Part shown: positions 24,953 through 35,527 of the stretch, piece after piece
How positions within the stretch are numbered: the first letter of the stretch is position 1
Layout of the letters: each line of letters opens with the position of its first letter
Assembly: GCA_028874195.1 (NCBI GenBank)
Contig: JAPPLM010000069.1
Coordinates: 1 to 37,297, forward strand
Direction: 5' to 3'
Origin: Chloroflexota bacterium
Lineage (GTDB): Bacteria; Chloroflexota; UBA11872; VXOZ01
Length of the DNA: 37,297 nt
Translations under genes and position numbers: made by a program
Notes under the pieces: model-generated
What the model saw: the letters and a program-made list of their open reading frames with translations, nothing else
The model's database searches: none
Told to the model about the DNA's origin: nothing

Positions 24953-25094
24953 TTGGGTGACTCTGACGAGGTACTGTATAGCAACAATGTTGCCGTAGCC
25001 CTAGCAGGCTACCGTGGCTTCACAGACGTTGGGGCCCGCGCTGAATCGGTCCGAAACGAGGGGGTAGTTCGCTGAGCTACTCCCTCGTTCTTTC
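24953..25094 (+). ncRNA. Candidate small RNA downstream of the solute-binding protein gene
   Basis: A possible promoter (TTGGGT at 24953-24958, 18 bp, TATAGC at 24977-24982) is followed by two hairpins, GCAAC-AAT-GTTGC (24981-24993) and GTAGCC-ctagca-GGCTAC (24995-25012), and ends at a terminator. No open frame of note lies inside. It could equally be a structured 3' end of the upstream mRNA. Confidence 0.3.
25055..25094 (+). terminator. Intrinsic terminator
   Basis: AACGAGGGGGTAG (25055-25067) pairs with CTACTCCCTCGTT (25077-25089) along 13 bp with one G-U pair, followed by CTTTCC. It would end the solute-binding protein transcript, about 157 bp after its stop, or the candidate small RNA. 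Confidence 0.6.
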
Positions 25095-25129
25095 CGCTGG
25101 ACGATTGTCACGCAGGAGCCCCCCATGTC

Positions 25130-25169
25130 AGAGCCTGTCCAGCGAAAGCAAGGGTGCGGGGCAGGCTCT
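25130..25169. repeat. Inverted repeat between convergent genes
   Basis: AGAGCCTG (25130-25137) and CAGGCTCT (25162-25169) are perfect 8-bp arms, followed by TTCCCCC. GGGGCAGGCTCT also occurs at 17824-17835, so this may be a repeat fragment as well as a weak stop signal. The rest of 25170-25425 shows no gene. Confidence 0.4.
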
Positions 25170-25425
25170 TTCCCCCTTCCCCGTGAGAGTAGAGGAGTAC
25201 TACCCGGGCATTGGCACTCGCTCTCAGCCAATCTGGTTTTCAGGAGGAGCATTAGTGCGTGCATGTGCTTGATAGCCGCAACGGGCGGCAGGGCCAAACG
25301 TACTGAAACCCACCGTTGCCCTGGACCTCTCCCTCGCATGAGAGCGGAATATCTAGGCCCGTTTCTTGGTCCAAGCCAAAAGCAGGCAGCCAATACAGCG
25401 TCGAGACGTGCCTCAAACCGCCGCC

Positions 25426-27918
25426 TCAAAACCGCCGGAGGCGGAGAGAATTCATGACAACCGAGACCGAAGAAAACGCCATCGCCGCTGCCGCGAACAT
25501 TGGGTTCAGCACAATACCGAAGAAGGGGTACAAGACCCCCGCCGCCACCGGGATGAGGAGCACGTTGTAGCCAAACGCCCAGCCGAGATTCTGCCAGATG
25601 GTGCGGTGGGTTGCCCGGGAAAGCGTAAAGGCCGTGTCCAGGCCGCTGAGGTCATCGCCCATGAGGGTGATGTCGGCGGCTTCCAGCGCCACGTCGGCGC
25701 CGGCCCCCAGCGCGATGCCCACGTCGGCGCGGGCCAGCGCCGGAGCGTCGTTAACGCCGTCGCCCACCATGGCGACGACTTCTCCGGCCTCCTGCCGCTG
25801 TTGGATGACTGCCGCTTTCTGTCCGGGCATGACCTCTGCCAAGACGTGATCGATACCGAGTTGCGCGGCAATCGCGTGGGCAGTGCGGACCGCGTCGCCC
25901 GTAAGCATCACTATTGCCAGGCCCCGCGCGCGGAGCGCCGGCACGAGCGGTGTGGCGCTTGGCTTGAGCGTGTCGGCTACCGCAATCGTACCTACCACCG
26001 CGCCATCGAGAGCCACCAGCAGCACGGTCTTGCCGACAGCGTTGAATGCTTGCACCTGCGCTTCGAGCGCGGCGAGCGCTTGCGGGTCCACGCCGCTCTC
26101 GGCCATATAGGCGTGATTGCCCACCCGCACGAGCTTACCCGCTACCTCCGCACGGACACCCCGTCCCGGCGCGGCGATGAAGTCCTCTGCGGGTGGGATT
26201 GCGAGTCTCCTTGCTTGCGCCGCTCGCACCACGGCTTGGCTCAAGGGATGCTCGCTGGATTGTTCCGCCGCCGCGGCAAGCTGAATCAACTCCGATTCGG
26301 ATATGCGCCGCGCAAGCACATTCGTGACTTCCGGCGTGCCTTGCGTGAGCGTGCCGGTCTTGTCGAACACCACCGTGGTAACGCTGCGCAAGCGTTCGAG
26401 GGCTTCCGCGTCACGCACCAGCACACCCCGCGCCGCGCTGGCGCCCATCGCCACCATGATGGCGGTGGGCGTCGCCAGACCCAAGGCGCACGGGCACGAG
26501 ATGATGAGCACCGCCACGAAAGCCAGCAGCGCCCGTGTGAACACCGGCTCGGGTCCCACGAGTAACCACACGACGAACGTAAGCAGCGCGACGGCAATCA
26601 CGCCTGGCACGAAATAGGCGGCAATGCGGTCCGTCAGCCGCTGCAGCGGCGCTTTAGAGCCCTGGGCTTCCTCGATAAGTCTCACGATGTGTGCGAGCGC
26701 GGTATCTTTCCCTACCCGCGTCGCGCGAAACGTGAAGGCACCCGTCGTATTCAGCGCACCGCCGACAACCTCCGCGCCGGGGCCTTTCTCCACGGGCATG
26801 CTCTCACCGGTGAGCATTGACTCGTCCACGGCGCTCTGCCCGTCCAAGACAACGCCGTCCACGGGCACGCGCTCGCCCGGCCGCACCTGAATAACGTCAT
26901 CTACGACTACCTTTGTGAGGGGCACATCCTGGAGTATGCCATCGCGCAAGACCCGTGCGGTCTGCGGCTGCCAGTCCATCAGCGCATGAATGGCGGCAGC
27001 GGTCCGGCGCTTGGCGCGCGCCTCGAGGTAGCGCCCTAAGAGAATAAGGGTGATGATGACCGCCGCCGTATCGAAATAGACAGGCACCTCGCCATTCACG
27101 GCCTGGCTGGCAAAGAAGCCCGGCGCCAGCACCGCCGCCACGCTATAGAAGTAAGCCGCGCTGGTGCCGATAGCGATAAGCGCGTTCATATCGAAGGTCA
27201 AGTGCCGCAGTGTGGCCCATGCACCCCGGTAGAAGTGCCAGCCCGCCCAGAACTGCACCGGCGTCGTTAGGGCCCAGAGCAGATAGTCGTTTTCAAGAAT
27301 TGAGCCGCGCACAAAGGGTAGAAACTGGCCGCCCATGCTGCCGAACAGTACCAGGATTGAAAGAACCAGGGAGATTCCCAGGCGCACCTGCAAAGCGCGC
27401 TGTGCGGCATGATCGGCTGCCTGCGCCTGGGCGGCTTGGTCGATTTCCGGCTCAGCTTCTGCCTCGGCCTCCAGCGTGTACCCCGTGGCGGCAACTACTT
27501 CATTAAGCGCAGCCACGTCGGTTACGTCGGGAAGATAGGCAATGGAAACCTGCTCTGTTGCCAGGTTGATGTCCGCGCGCAGCACGCCGGGGACGGCCCG
27601 GAGCGCCGCTTCCACCCGGCTCACTGCTGAAGCATCTTGCATGCCGTGGACGCGCAGCGTGCGCTTATTGACTACAGGCGTATAGCCCGCATTCGTCACG
27701 GCTTGGGTGACGGCGGCGGGCGTCGCCTGCGCGGGATCATAGGTCACCTGCGCGCGCTCTGTTGCCAGATTTACAGCCGCCTCGTGCACGCCGGGTACAC
27801 CCGTGACGGCTTCTTCGATACGCCACACGCAGGCGGCGCAGGTCATGCCTTGCACAGCCAGCGAAAATGTCTCTTCTTCCTGTGTACGTTCGGCGGTTGC
27901 CACAAGGTCACTCTTCAC
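25426..27918 (-). CDS. copA: Copper-exporting P-type ATPase (CopA type)
   Basis: P1B-type ATPase that pumps Cu(I) out of the cytoplasm. The 830-aa protein has an N-terminal metal-binding domain with GMTCAAC (Cys27 and Cys30) and a second domain of the same fold at about 86-150 that has lost its cysteines (GMQDASA). Then come the membrane part, the TGES actuator motif, the SCPC transport motif, DKTGTLT with the phosphorylated Asp, SEHPL of the nucleotide domain and [12 protein letters not shown] in the seventh and MAFSS in the eighth membrane helix mark Cu(I) specificity. The start is GTG at 27918, the first possible start after an in-frame TGA; no clear ribosome site is visible. Its promoter contains a copper-repressor-like site. 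Confidence 0.92.
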   Translation of the reverse strand: MKSDLVATAERTQEEETFSLAVQGMTCAACVWRIEEAVTGVPGVHEAAVNLATERAQVTYDPAQATPAAVTQAVTNAGYTPVVNKRTLRVHGMQDASAVSRVEAALRAVPGVLRADINLATEQVSIAYLPDVTDVAALNEVVAATGYTLEAEAEAEPEIDQAAQAQAADHAAQRALQVRLGISLVLSILVLFGSMGGQFLPFVRGSILENDYLLWALTTPVQFWAGWHFYRGAWATLRHLTFDMNALIAIGTSAAYFYSVAAVLAPGFFASQAVNGEVPVYFDTAAVIITLILLGRYLEARAKRRTAAAIHALMDWQPQTARVLRDGILQDVPLTKVVVDDVIQVRPGERVPVDGVVLDGQSAVDESMLTGESMPVEKGPGAEVVGGALNTTGAFTFRATRVGKDTALAHIVRLIEEAQGSKAPLQRLTDRIAAYFVPGVIAVALLTFVVWLLVGPEPVFTRALLAFVAVLIISCPCALGLATPTAIMVAMGASAARGVLVRDAEALERLRSVTTVVFDKTGTLTQGTPEVTNVLARRISESELIQLAAAAEQSSEHPLSQAVVRAAQARRLAIPPAEDFIAAPGRGVRAEVAGKLVRVGNHAYMAESGVDPQALAALEAQVQAFNAVGKTVLLVALDGAVVGTIAVADTLKPSATPLVPALRARGLAIVMLTGDAVRTAHAIAAQLGIDHVLAEVMPGQKAAVIQQRQEAGEVVAMVGDGVNDAPALARADVGIALGAGADVALEAADITLMGDDLSGLDTAFTLSRATHRTIWQNLGWAFGYNVLLIPVAAGVLYPFFGIVLNPMFAAAAMAFSSVSVVMNSLRLRRF

Positions 27919-28027
27919 ATGCGCCGGTAGCGCAATCTGTTCAGCCGCTCAAATCTCTTTGCGTAATTGTTGGTTGCGGGAGAGGATTGGCGTATCGCGC
28001 GGCCAAAGCGTCACCTCCCTAGTTCAT

Positions 28028-28057
28028 ATACTACTGGGGGGTATATATTGGGGTCAA
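28028..28057 (-). promoter_or_regulatory. copA promoter with CsoR-like operator
   Basis: Read on the minus strand: TTGACC (-35), 18 bp, TAGTAT (-10). The spacer contains TATACCCCCCAGTA (28032-28045), an AT-flanked C/G tract like the operators bound by CsoR-type copper repressors. No csoR gene is in the window. Confidence 0.6.
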
Positions 28058-28170
28058 GATGTTCGACCGTTCGTCTATATTCGAGTTCCGCGCTCGCCGA
28101 GGCTGTGTAATGTGGAGAGTCGGCATACTAAGGAAAGTACATGGTTCTATAGGAGGGTTCAGCCTGCACG

Positions 28171-28236
28171 CCCGTTCGCCCTTCGACTCTTCGACAAGCC
28201 TGTGCTGAGCCTGCCGAAGCGCTCAGAGCGAACGGA
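28171..28236. repeat. Dispersed inverted repeat (TTCGACAAG family)
   Basis: CCCGTTCGCCCTTCG and CTTCGACAAGCC, followed by TGCTGAGCCTGCCGAAGCG and GAGCGAACGG, form a two-armed inverted repeat related to 17839-17932. The remainder of 27919-28412 holds only the copA promoter and no gene. Confidence 0.55.
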
Positions 28237-28412
28237 TGTGAGTTCTTGAAAACGGAATGTGCGTTCCTGAGAACGGACGTGAGATACAGGGGGCCTACTT
28301 GTTGACCCAAACGCGCGAAAGTTGATCTAAAGACGTGAAGAACGAGAGGGAACACACGTCGCTCCCTCTCGTTCATACAGTAGTTTCAAGCAACCGAAAC
28401 GGTCTCGTTGGC

Positions 28413-29435
28413 TTAGGCCGGCAGAATGGGCAGGTTCACCGTCACGCCGGTCTGCACGGCGATCTTGCCTGCTTCCAGGATTTCCTGGCCGTCGCGGTTG
28501 AACGCGGCGTCGCAGGGCGTCTCGATGGGTGTGCCGTTCAGCAGCGAGTGCACGAAGTACGCCGGGCCATTCTGCATGTGTGGTTCCGAAAGCGGCGGCA
28601 CGTCGACGATGACGCCCTCGGGGTTGTCCTGAGTACAGTGCTTGAGCTGTTCGCGGCCTACCATAGTCACGCTGCCTTCCGTGCCGTTAATGACCGGCCC
28701 GTGGATCGGCTCGGGTCCGAAGCGCGTCCAGGTAGCCTGGCTGACGCAGAGGGCGTCGTCGTAGCGCAGGAGCAGCACGGCATTATCCTCGGACTTGACC
28801 GGCTTAACGAGCGTATCTGCCATGCCGCAGACCTGGCGGGGCTGCTTGCCGAGAATCCATGTAAACACGTTTGCGGCGTAGCAGCAGTAGTCCAGCAACA
28901 CGCCGCCGCCGTCCTGTGGACGATACCACCAGGTGTCAAAGTCACCGGTGGGCCCCATGTGTCCGCCCCGGAAGGCGATCTGAAAGACCTGTCCCAGCGC
29001 GCCGGATTGCGCAATATCACGCGCCCGGCGCAAAGCCGGCCCCCATGCCGTGGGGAAATTGATCATCAAGGTCACGCCATGCTGCTCACACGCCGTGATC
29101 ATGCGGTCGGCATCGGCAAGGCTCGCGGCGAACGGCTTCTCCAGCATGATGTTGATGCCGCGCTGCGCCAGCGCCTCCACGTACTTGACGTGGTCGGCGT
29201 TCGTGGAACAGATAATCGCCGCGTCCGGCTGGCGCTCGTCGAGAAGCCGCTCATAGTCGGCGAAGACCATGTCATCACCAAATTCGTTGCGTTCTTTGGT
29301 GCGTTCGCGATGTTCCGGTTTTGGGTCGGCAAAGCCCACGAACTCGGCGCCATCAAGCTCTTGCGCCTGCCTGATAAGGCTGTGTATGTGGGGATGTGCC
29401 GACTCGAGGGCGACGATTCTAACGGTCTCGGACAT
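28413..29435 (-). CDS. Gfo/Idh/MocA family oxidoreductase (atypical nucleotide motif)
   Basis: A 340-aa protein of the NAD(P)-dependent Gfo/Idh/MocA family. It has the EKP signature (residues 99-101), a STNADHVKYV segment and the second-domain block GGGVLLDYCCYAANVFTWI. Unusually, the first turn after strand 1 reads VALESAHPHIHSL instead of the GxGxxG loop. Several relatives have a similar His-rich form, so it may still bind cofactor or may have another role. AAAGGAT precedes the ATG. It stands alone between the copA promoter region and the divergent heme A synthase gene. It is not closely similar to the other family member at 3622. Confidence 0.85.
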   Translation of the reverse strand: MSETVRIVALESAHPHIHSLIRQAQELDGAEFVGFADPKPEHRERTKERNEFGDDMVFADYERLLDERQPDAAIICSTNADHVKYVEALAQRGINIMLEKPFAASLADADRMITACEQHGVTLMINFPTAWGPALRRARDIAQSGALGQVFQIAFRGGHMGPTGDFDTWWYRPQDGGGVLLDYCCYAANVFTWILGKQPRQVCGMADTLVKPVKSEDNAVLLLRYDDALCVSQATWTRFGPEPIHGPVINGTEGSVTMVGREQLKHCTQDNPEGVIVDVPPLSEPHMQNGPAYFVHSLLNGTPIETPCDAAFNRDGQEILEAGKIAVQTGVTVNLPILPA

Positions 29436-29618
29436 GGTAAGGGTATCCTTTCACTGATACGCCCGTCCTTTACGTTGCTGTGCCAATCACGACCAAAACT
29501 CCCTGTACGCTCTTGCCGCGTCTGCAAGGGGAGCGTTCGCCCTGATATAGCGTCCTTTCGGGCAGTAGTTTCGTCCATGATAATGACATGGCAGCATCCA
29601 CCTGACAAGTCTACGCTG

Positions 29619-29648
29619 TTGCGTTTGCGCCGCGACAGCACGTATAGT
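29619..29648 (+). promoter_or_regulatory. Promoter of the heme A synthase gene
   Basis: TTGCGT (29619-29624), 18 bp, TATAGT (29643-29648). The start codon lies 41 bp further on, behind AGGAGG. Confidence 0.55.
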
Positions 29649-29689
29649 CTTAATAGAGAACGATGACTGCCTAGTCATAGGAGGATTGC

Positions 29690-30631
29690 GTGGCTGAAGC
29701 AATGAAACGCAGCGACACCCAAGCAAAGATTGCAATGTGGGGCGTCGTGTTTCAGGTCCTATTGCTGATCCTCTGGGGAGCAGTCGTACGGGCAACGGGC
29801 TCCGGCTTGGGCTGCCCGGATTGGCCGCTCTGTTCCGGCCAAGTGATACCGCCTTTCGAGACTGCGGCGGTTCTCGAGTTCATTCACCGCTTGCTGGCAC
29901 TCTTCCTGACCGTAAGCGTCGTGCGAGTTCTGGTCTGGTCGTGGTTCGGCAAGGGGCGTATGCGTGAAGTACGCAAGATTCTCACGCTAGCGACGGTCTT
30001 GCTTGTCGCGCAGATATTGCTGGGCGCGGTTACCGTGCTTACCGAGCTACCGGCTATTCTCGTGGGCTCTCATATGACGATTGGCATGCTCTTTCTATCC
30101 CTAATGGTAATCGCGTCGGTACAGGTACAAAACCTCTCTCTCAGTGTGCACGGTATGCCGAAGTGGCGGGGCATCGCGGCTCTCATCGGAGGGCTGCTCG
30201 TATTAGTCTCCGGCGCATTTGTGGTGGGCATGGCAGCAGGGATTGCTTGTCAAGGCTTCGTGACCTGTGACGGCGGCTCAACCCGCCTTCTTGAAGAAAT
30301 CCACATGGGACACCGCTACGCCGCTTATGTTTTCTCGATTACGGTAGCACTGCTGGCAGGCTGGCGTCTGCGCCTCGATCGGGGCAGATCGAAGTGGCTC
30401 GGCCTTCTCGCTATTGCACTACTGGCTGTGCAGATAACTATCGGGTTTACCCAGGTACGGATGGGTTTGCCCGACGCCCTGCGCGTAGGCCACGTGTTTA
30501 CGGCGTCCTTGATCATGGCCACGGTCACGGCTCTATTCTTCTGGCCGTTGACCCGCGACGCCGGGCAACAGGCAGTTGCCGATGCCCCAACCTCGGCTGC
30601 TTCCGAGGCTTCCGCGCCTGATCCGGCCTGA
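29690..30631 (+). CDS. ctaA: Heme A synthase (COX15/CtaA family)
   Basis: Membrane enzyme that oxidises the methyl group of heme O to give heme A for aa3-type cytochrome oxidases. The 313-aa product has about eight hydrophobic helices. Characteristic features are RATGSGLGCPDWPLC (residues 34-48) with the extracellular Cys42/Cys48 pair, and the heme-ligand candidates H66 (EFIHRLLA), HMTIGM, HMGHRYAA and RVGHVF. GTG at 29690 follows AGGAGG with good spacing; an ATG 12 bases later is possible but less well placed. No ctaB or oxidase subunit gene is adjacent. The C-terminal tail after the last helix is Ala/Ser/Pro-rich. Confidence 0.92.
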   Translation: MAEAMKRSDTQAKIAMWGVVFQVLLLILWGAVVRATGSGLGCPDWPLCSGQVIPPFETAAVLEFIHRLLALFLTVSVVRVLVWSWFGKGRMREVRKILTLATVLLVAQILLGAVTVLTELPAILVGSHMTIGMLFLSLMVIASVQVQNLSLSVHGMPKWRGIAALIGGLLVLVSGAFVVGMAAGIACQGFVTCDGGSTRLLEEIHMGHRYAAYVFSITVALLAGWRLRLDRGRSKWLGLLAIALLAVQITIGFTQVRMGLPDALRVGHVFTASLIMATVTALFFWPLTRDAGQQAVADAPTSAASEASAPDPA

Positions 30632-31038
30632 GTCGAACCCACTCACAACACACGTAGAGTTGCATGTGGCCTGGACCTTGCTTGGTCAGATGTTACGAAT
30701 CTTGGATGCCGCCTCCAGATTCTGCTGCTTCCCCGATCTCACACCTCGGATTCCCTTCCTCCGCGAGTGCTCGTATGCAAACTGCGTGTGGAGAGGGCGG
30801 CGTGGATGCTGCGTTTCGTTGCCTTCAAGCGCTTTCGGGCATTTGTCCGTGTGACACATGCACGCGGGAAGCGGGAAACACTGCTTTTCTGTGCCGCCAT
30901 TGCCGACCGGGAAAGAGGGGCAGCCAGGCCTCTCAACTTTGCTTTTTCTTACAGCGGTAAGAGCAAAGCAGTGAGGAGCCGAGCGTTCCCGCCCTTGGCT
31001 CCCCGCTGCTCTCAAGTTATCTTGTGCGAGTCTTGGTT
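30632..31038. other. Non-coding region between convergent genes
   Basis: No gene is seen. A hairpin at 30937-30968 is formed by CTTTGCT and AGCAAAG around CTTAC-AGCG-GTAAG, with a TTTT bulge on one side. It may help end transcription of either neighbour, although no proper T-run follows on either strand. Confidence 0.45.
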
Positions 31039-31656
31039 CTAGCTCCCACTGCCGAGGGTGGCCGTGGAAAACACCACGTGGAAGGGCTTGCAGTAGATCA
31101 CGATGCTCTTCACGGAGTCGATGGCGATGTTGGCCCCAATCTCGTAGTTCTGGCTGCCCACATTGCCTTTCAGCCCGCCAAGATCGACGTACCCCGTCTC
31201 CTCCAAGTCGGCCCGGTTCACCGGCTGAGCATGGTTTGCCAGCAACACGTGAAGTTGCGGGCCGTTGGTGACGCGGAAGTCCTCGAACCGCAGCAGGTGC
31301 GTGCCGTCCGCCAAGCGGTAGAGCGTCACGGTGCCGGCGCCTTTGTGGAATTCATCGGCGTCCTGGAACTGGCCTTGCGCTACCACCACCGGTTGCGCGT
31401 CATCGGCCATCTTCGGCATCTCTTCTTCCATCTCTTTGTCCGGCATCTTGGCCGCCGCGTCCATTACGTCCTCAGCCACCTTTGTCCGCTCGTCTTCCGA
31501 CATCTGTTCCATTTCTTTTTCACTGGGAATTACGAACGGCAACTCCTCCTCGACAACCTGATCGAGAAACAAGGGCGACCCAAGCCACCAGGCTCCCGCC
31601 CCGCCAACCACGACAACGATCAACCCAATGGCAATCAGCAGTGCGCGCCTATTCAT
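31039..31656 (-). CDS. Membrane-anchored DM13 domain protein
   Basis: A 205-aa protein with one N-terminal membrane helix (residues 5-25), a Met- and Glu-rich charged stretch with many EMEQM/KEMEEEM-type segments (about 45-85), and a C-terminal DM13 domain (about 90-205). The domain shows GQFQDADEFHKGAGTVTLYR, LRFEDFRVTNGPQLHVLLANH and YCKPFHVVFSTATL, with a Cys in the last block. DM13 domains are thought to take part in redox or electron-transfer chemistry outside the cell. The Met-rich linker could bind copper (inference), which would fit the nearby heme A synthase and copper ATPase. AAGGAG precedes the ATG. Confidence 0.8.
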   Translation of the reverse strand: MNRRALLIAIGLIVVVVGGAGAWWLGSPLFLDQVVEEELPFVIPSEKEMEQMSEDERTKVAEDVMDAAAKMPDKEMEEEMPKMADDAQPVVVAQGQFQDADEFHKGAGTVTLYRLADGTHLLRFEDFRVTNGPQLHVLLANHAQPVNRADLEETGYVDLGGLKGNVGSQNYEIGANIAIDSVKSIVIYCKPFHVVFSTATLGSGS

Positions 31657-31902
31657 GACTGCTACTCCTTTGCAGCGGCACAGACGATCCTTAATTCCAT
31701 AGTATCACCTGCTTTGAAAAAACGGACTCTCTCCTCATCAGAAACCCACAGTCACCACGGTAAATGTCCGGGCTGTGAACACTGAAGCAGCACTCGTTCG
31801 CGACGGGGCGACACGGGAAACGCAGACTCCTCCGAGGGTAAAGGTGAACTGCGCCTGCGCTCTTCAGTAACGGCGGGCAACGGCTCTTCGAGGTGGTGTG
31901 CC
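31657..31902. other. Intergenic region without visible genes
   Basis: Between the DM13 gene start and the GroEL terminator I see no gene and no clear promoter boxes. A GATACTAT box (reverse strand, near 31700) could be a -10 element of the DM13 gene. Confidence 0.4.
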
Positions 31903-31933
31903 GGAAGAAACGAACCCCTCCGCGAGGGAGGGG
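31903..31933 (-). terminator. Intrinsic terminator of groEL
   Basis: On the minus strand CCCCTCC-ctcgc-GGAGGGG (31915-31933) is followed by TTCGTTTCTTCC. It lies 28 bp after the groEL stop codon. Confidence 0.7.
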
Positions 31934-31961
31934 CTGTTTCGCAATAAGCTACCAATGCCGT

Positions 31962-33584
<1,623 letters not shown>

Positions 33585-33688
33585 GAATGTCGTCTCCTCA
33601 TCTAAAGAGCTAGAGTCCGGTTCTCTCGGCAATTCTTACTTGCAGGTTCCGCTTCACTGATTTCCTCGTGCAGCGCATCAAGCAACAT

Positions 33689-33738
33689 TGTGCATTAGCA
33701 CAGTGATTCACCGTACGCTACATGCTCTTTAATGTCAA
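33689..33738 (-). promoter_or_regulatory. groEL promoter with inverted-repeat operator candidate
   Basis: On the minus strand TTGACA (33733-33738) and TACGGT (33710-33715) are 17 bp apart. Just downstream lies TGTGC-taat-GCACA (33689-33702), placed over the expected start point. It contains the half-site GTGCTAA found in CIRCE, but not the second half at the usual spacing. Confidence 0.5.
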
Positions 33739-33963
33739 ATGAGCCGTGATTTGTGCAAGAATTGGCTGGTTTTTTGCTTAATTGCAATGAAACTTTGCAA
33801 AAATGCTTGCGCTCAGTATCTCTTGCGTGTGGAAAGATGAAACCCCGGCAGCTTGAACAGCGTCGGCAACACCGTTTTGACGAGAAGAGTACAATACGAG
33901 GGTAAACAACGCTATACGGAACGGCCTCTAAACCGCAGCAGGCCGCAAGAAGGGGTGGACACC

Positions 33964-35133
33964 GTGGCACGTGCAGAGACTTTCCAAGGCTACCGCCGAC
34001 CGGACGGTCGCGTGGGAGTACGCAACCACCTGGCAATTTTGCCATCTGTGATCTGTTCGTCTACCGTGGGGCAGCGCATTACGGAATTGGTGCCCGGCGC
34101 GGTGACTACTATCCATCAATACGGGTGCGGCCAACTTGGCCCGGATGCGGACCTCTTTGTGCGCACGATGGTGGGCACCGGCAGTAATCCGAACGTGGGC
34201 GCGGCTATCGTTGTAGGTCTGGGCTGCGAGACCGCCGAAGCGCCCCTTATTGCTGAAGGCATCGCGAAAACCGGCAAGCCGGTGGAACTCATCGTGATTC
34301 AGGAAGCCGGCGGATCGATTAGGACCATTCAGGAAGGCGCGCAAATGGCGCAGAAGCTTCAGGCGAAGCTTTCCACCATGCAAAAGGAGGAATTCCCCCT
34401 CTCCGAACTCGTGCTGGCAACGGAGTGCGGCGGCTCGGACACCACCAGCGGCTTGTCGAGCAATCCCGTCGTCGGTGTGGTCTCGGATATGCTCGTCGAG
34501 GCCGGCGGCACGGTGATGATTAGCGAGGCCGCGGAGTTCATCGGCGCGGAGCACATCTTCGCCCAACGCGCCCGCGAACCGGAAATTGGCGAGCAACTCC
34601 TCGCCGTGGTGCGCAAGGCCGAAGAGGACGCACTGAATATGGGCGTCGACATTCGCGGCGCCAACCCCGCCCCGGGCAACATCAAGGGCGGCCTGACGAC
34701 CATCGAAGAAAAATCGCTGGGCTGCATCTACAAAGGCGGCACGACGGTCCTGGAAGAGGTGATCGGCTATGCCGACTACCCCACCAAGAAGGGGTTGGTA
34801 GTAATGGATACGCCGGGCTACGACTCGGAATCGGTGACCGGTATGATTGCCGGCGGCGCGCAGGTCTGTATCTTCACGACCGGGCGGGGCTCGCCCTTGG
34901 GCAATCCGGTCGCGCCCGTTATTAAAGTATGCGCCAATCCGCAGACGGTGGAGCGCATGCAAGACAATATCGACTTCTCCGGCGTGCCGGTGCTGGACGG
35001 CACTGCCAGCATCCGCGAACTCGGCGAGCAGCTCTTCGACCTGACGCTCGATACCGTCAACGGCCTGTTAACAGCGACGGAAATCCTGGGACACCGCGAG
35101 TTTGCGCCGCACAGAATCGGGCCGACGATGTAA
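33964..35133 (+). CDS. UxaA family dehydratase (altronate/galactarate dehydratase C-terminal type)
   Basis: Predicted iron-dependent sugar-acid dehydratase. The 389-aa protein corresponds to the large C-terminal domain family shared by altronate and galactarate dehydratases; the small N-terminal SAF-type domain is absent here and may be a separate gene elsewhere. Landmarks are GYRRPDGRVGVRNHLAILP at the N-terminus, HQYGCGQLGPD, VGLGCETAEA, ATECGGSDTTSG, NIKGGLTTIEEKSLG and FTTGRGSPLGNPVAPVIKV. The conserved Cys residues in these blocks are potential iron or Fe-S ligands. I start it at GTG 33964, with AGAAGGGG upstream; the longer frame from 33853 adds residues outside the family. The substrate is probably a hexarate or aldonate (inference). 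Confidence 0.85.
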   Translation: MARAETFQGYRRPDGRVGVRNHLAILPSVICSSTVGQRITELVPGAVTTIHQYGCGQLGPDADLFVRTMVGTGSNPNVGAAIVVGLGCETAEAPLIAEGIAKTGKPVELIVIQEAGGSIRTIQEGAQMAQKLQAKLSTMQKEEFPLSELVLATECGGSDTTSGLSSNPVVGVVSDMLVEAGGTVMISEAAEFIGAEHIFAQRAREPEIGEQLLAVVRKAEEDALNMGVDIRGANPAPGNIKGGLTTIEEKSLGCIYKGGTTVLEEVIGYADYPTKKGLVVMDTPGYDSESVTGMIAGGAQVCIFTTGRGSPLGNPVAPVIKVCANPQTVERMQDNIDFSGVPVLDGTASIRELGEQLFDLTLDTVNGLLTATEILGHREFAPHRIGPTM

Positions 35134-35527
35134 CCTGCTGATTGTGTAAGCGCTCGATAGTGCGGACAACTAAACGTCATAGCTAGAGAGATAGAAAGCC
35201 GGCCTCCGTCATTGCCATGAAAGTAGACCGCCATCCTCCGTCATTCCGGCGGAAGCCGGAATCCAGGGTGTGCGCAGAGAAGATGGATTCCCGCTTTCGC
35301 GGGAATGACGGTCAAGAAGCAGTCCTCTCATTCGCATTCAGTTGTGCGGCCTAGGCAAGGCCATGGTCATTCGCGTGCAAAGCCTACCTTGTTGTACTCA
35401 ATACGGCTTATTGACTCGATACGGGGTGGGGATCCTAATTCACACGGCGGCAGGGCTTGCTATTGCGCAGGGTGCGCACGATCGCCAGACAAGCAGCGGC
35501 GTTTGCTAACTTGCAAGAAAAACCCTC
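35134..35527. other. Intergenic region dominated by a palindromic repeat
   Basis: No gene is seen. 35239-35311 is the dispersed repeat listed separately. The rest, 35312-35527, has no clear promoter boxes. The frame through it is short and looks non-coding. Confidence 0.45.
35239..35311. repeat. Dispersed palindromic repeat (ATTCCGGC family, full unit)
   Basis: CGTCATTCCGGCGGAAGCCG, a 30-nt middle part and GGATTCCCGCTTTCGCGGG followed by AATGACGG form two hairpins inside an overall inverted repeat bounded by CGTCATTCC and GGAATGACG. This structure is typical of MITE-like bacterial repeats. The unit at 37176-37250 has the same layout with changed bases that keep pairing (GACTCCGGC for GATTCCGGC type arms). 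Confidence 0.65.

Noticed and set aside
25050-25095. Reverse-strand GGGAGTAGCTCAGC, reminiscent of a tRNA D-arm or of the start of a manganese riboswitch
   Set aside because: No anticodon arm, T-arm or acceptor stem follows, the further manganese-aptamer blocks are missing and no gene lies downstream on that strand. The pairing is explained by the terminator stem.
33689-33702. CIRCE element before groEL
   Set aside because: Only the GTGCTAA half-site is present. The second half and the 9-nt spacer are missing, so I call it only an inverted repeat.
33853-33963. Longer N-terminus for the UxaA-type protein
   Set aside because: These 37 codons match nothing in the family, and a ribosome site (AGAAGGGG) stands before the GTG at 33964.
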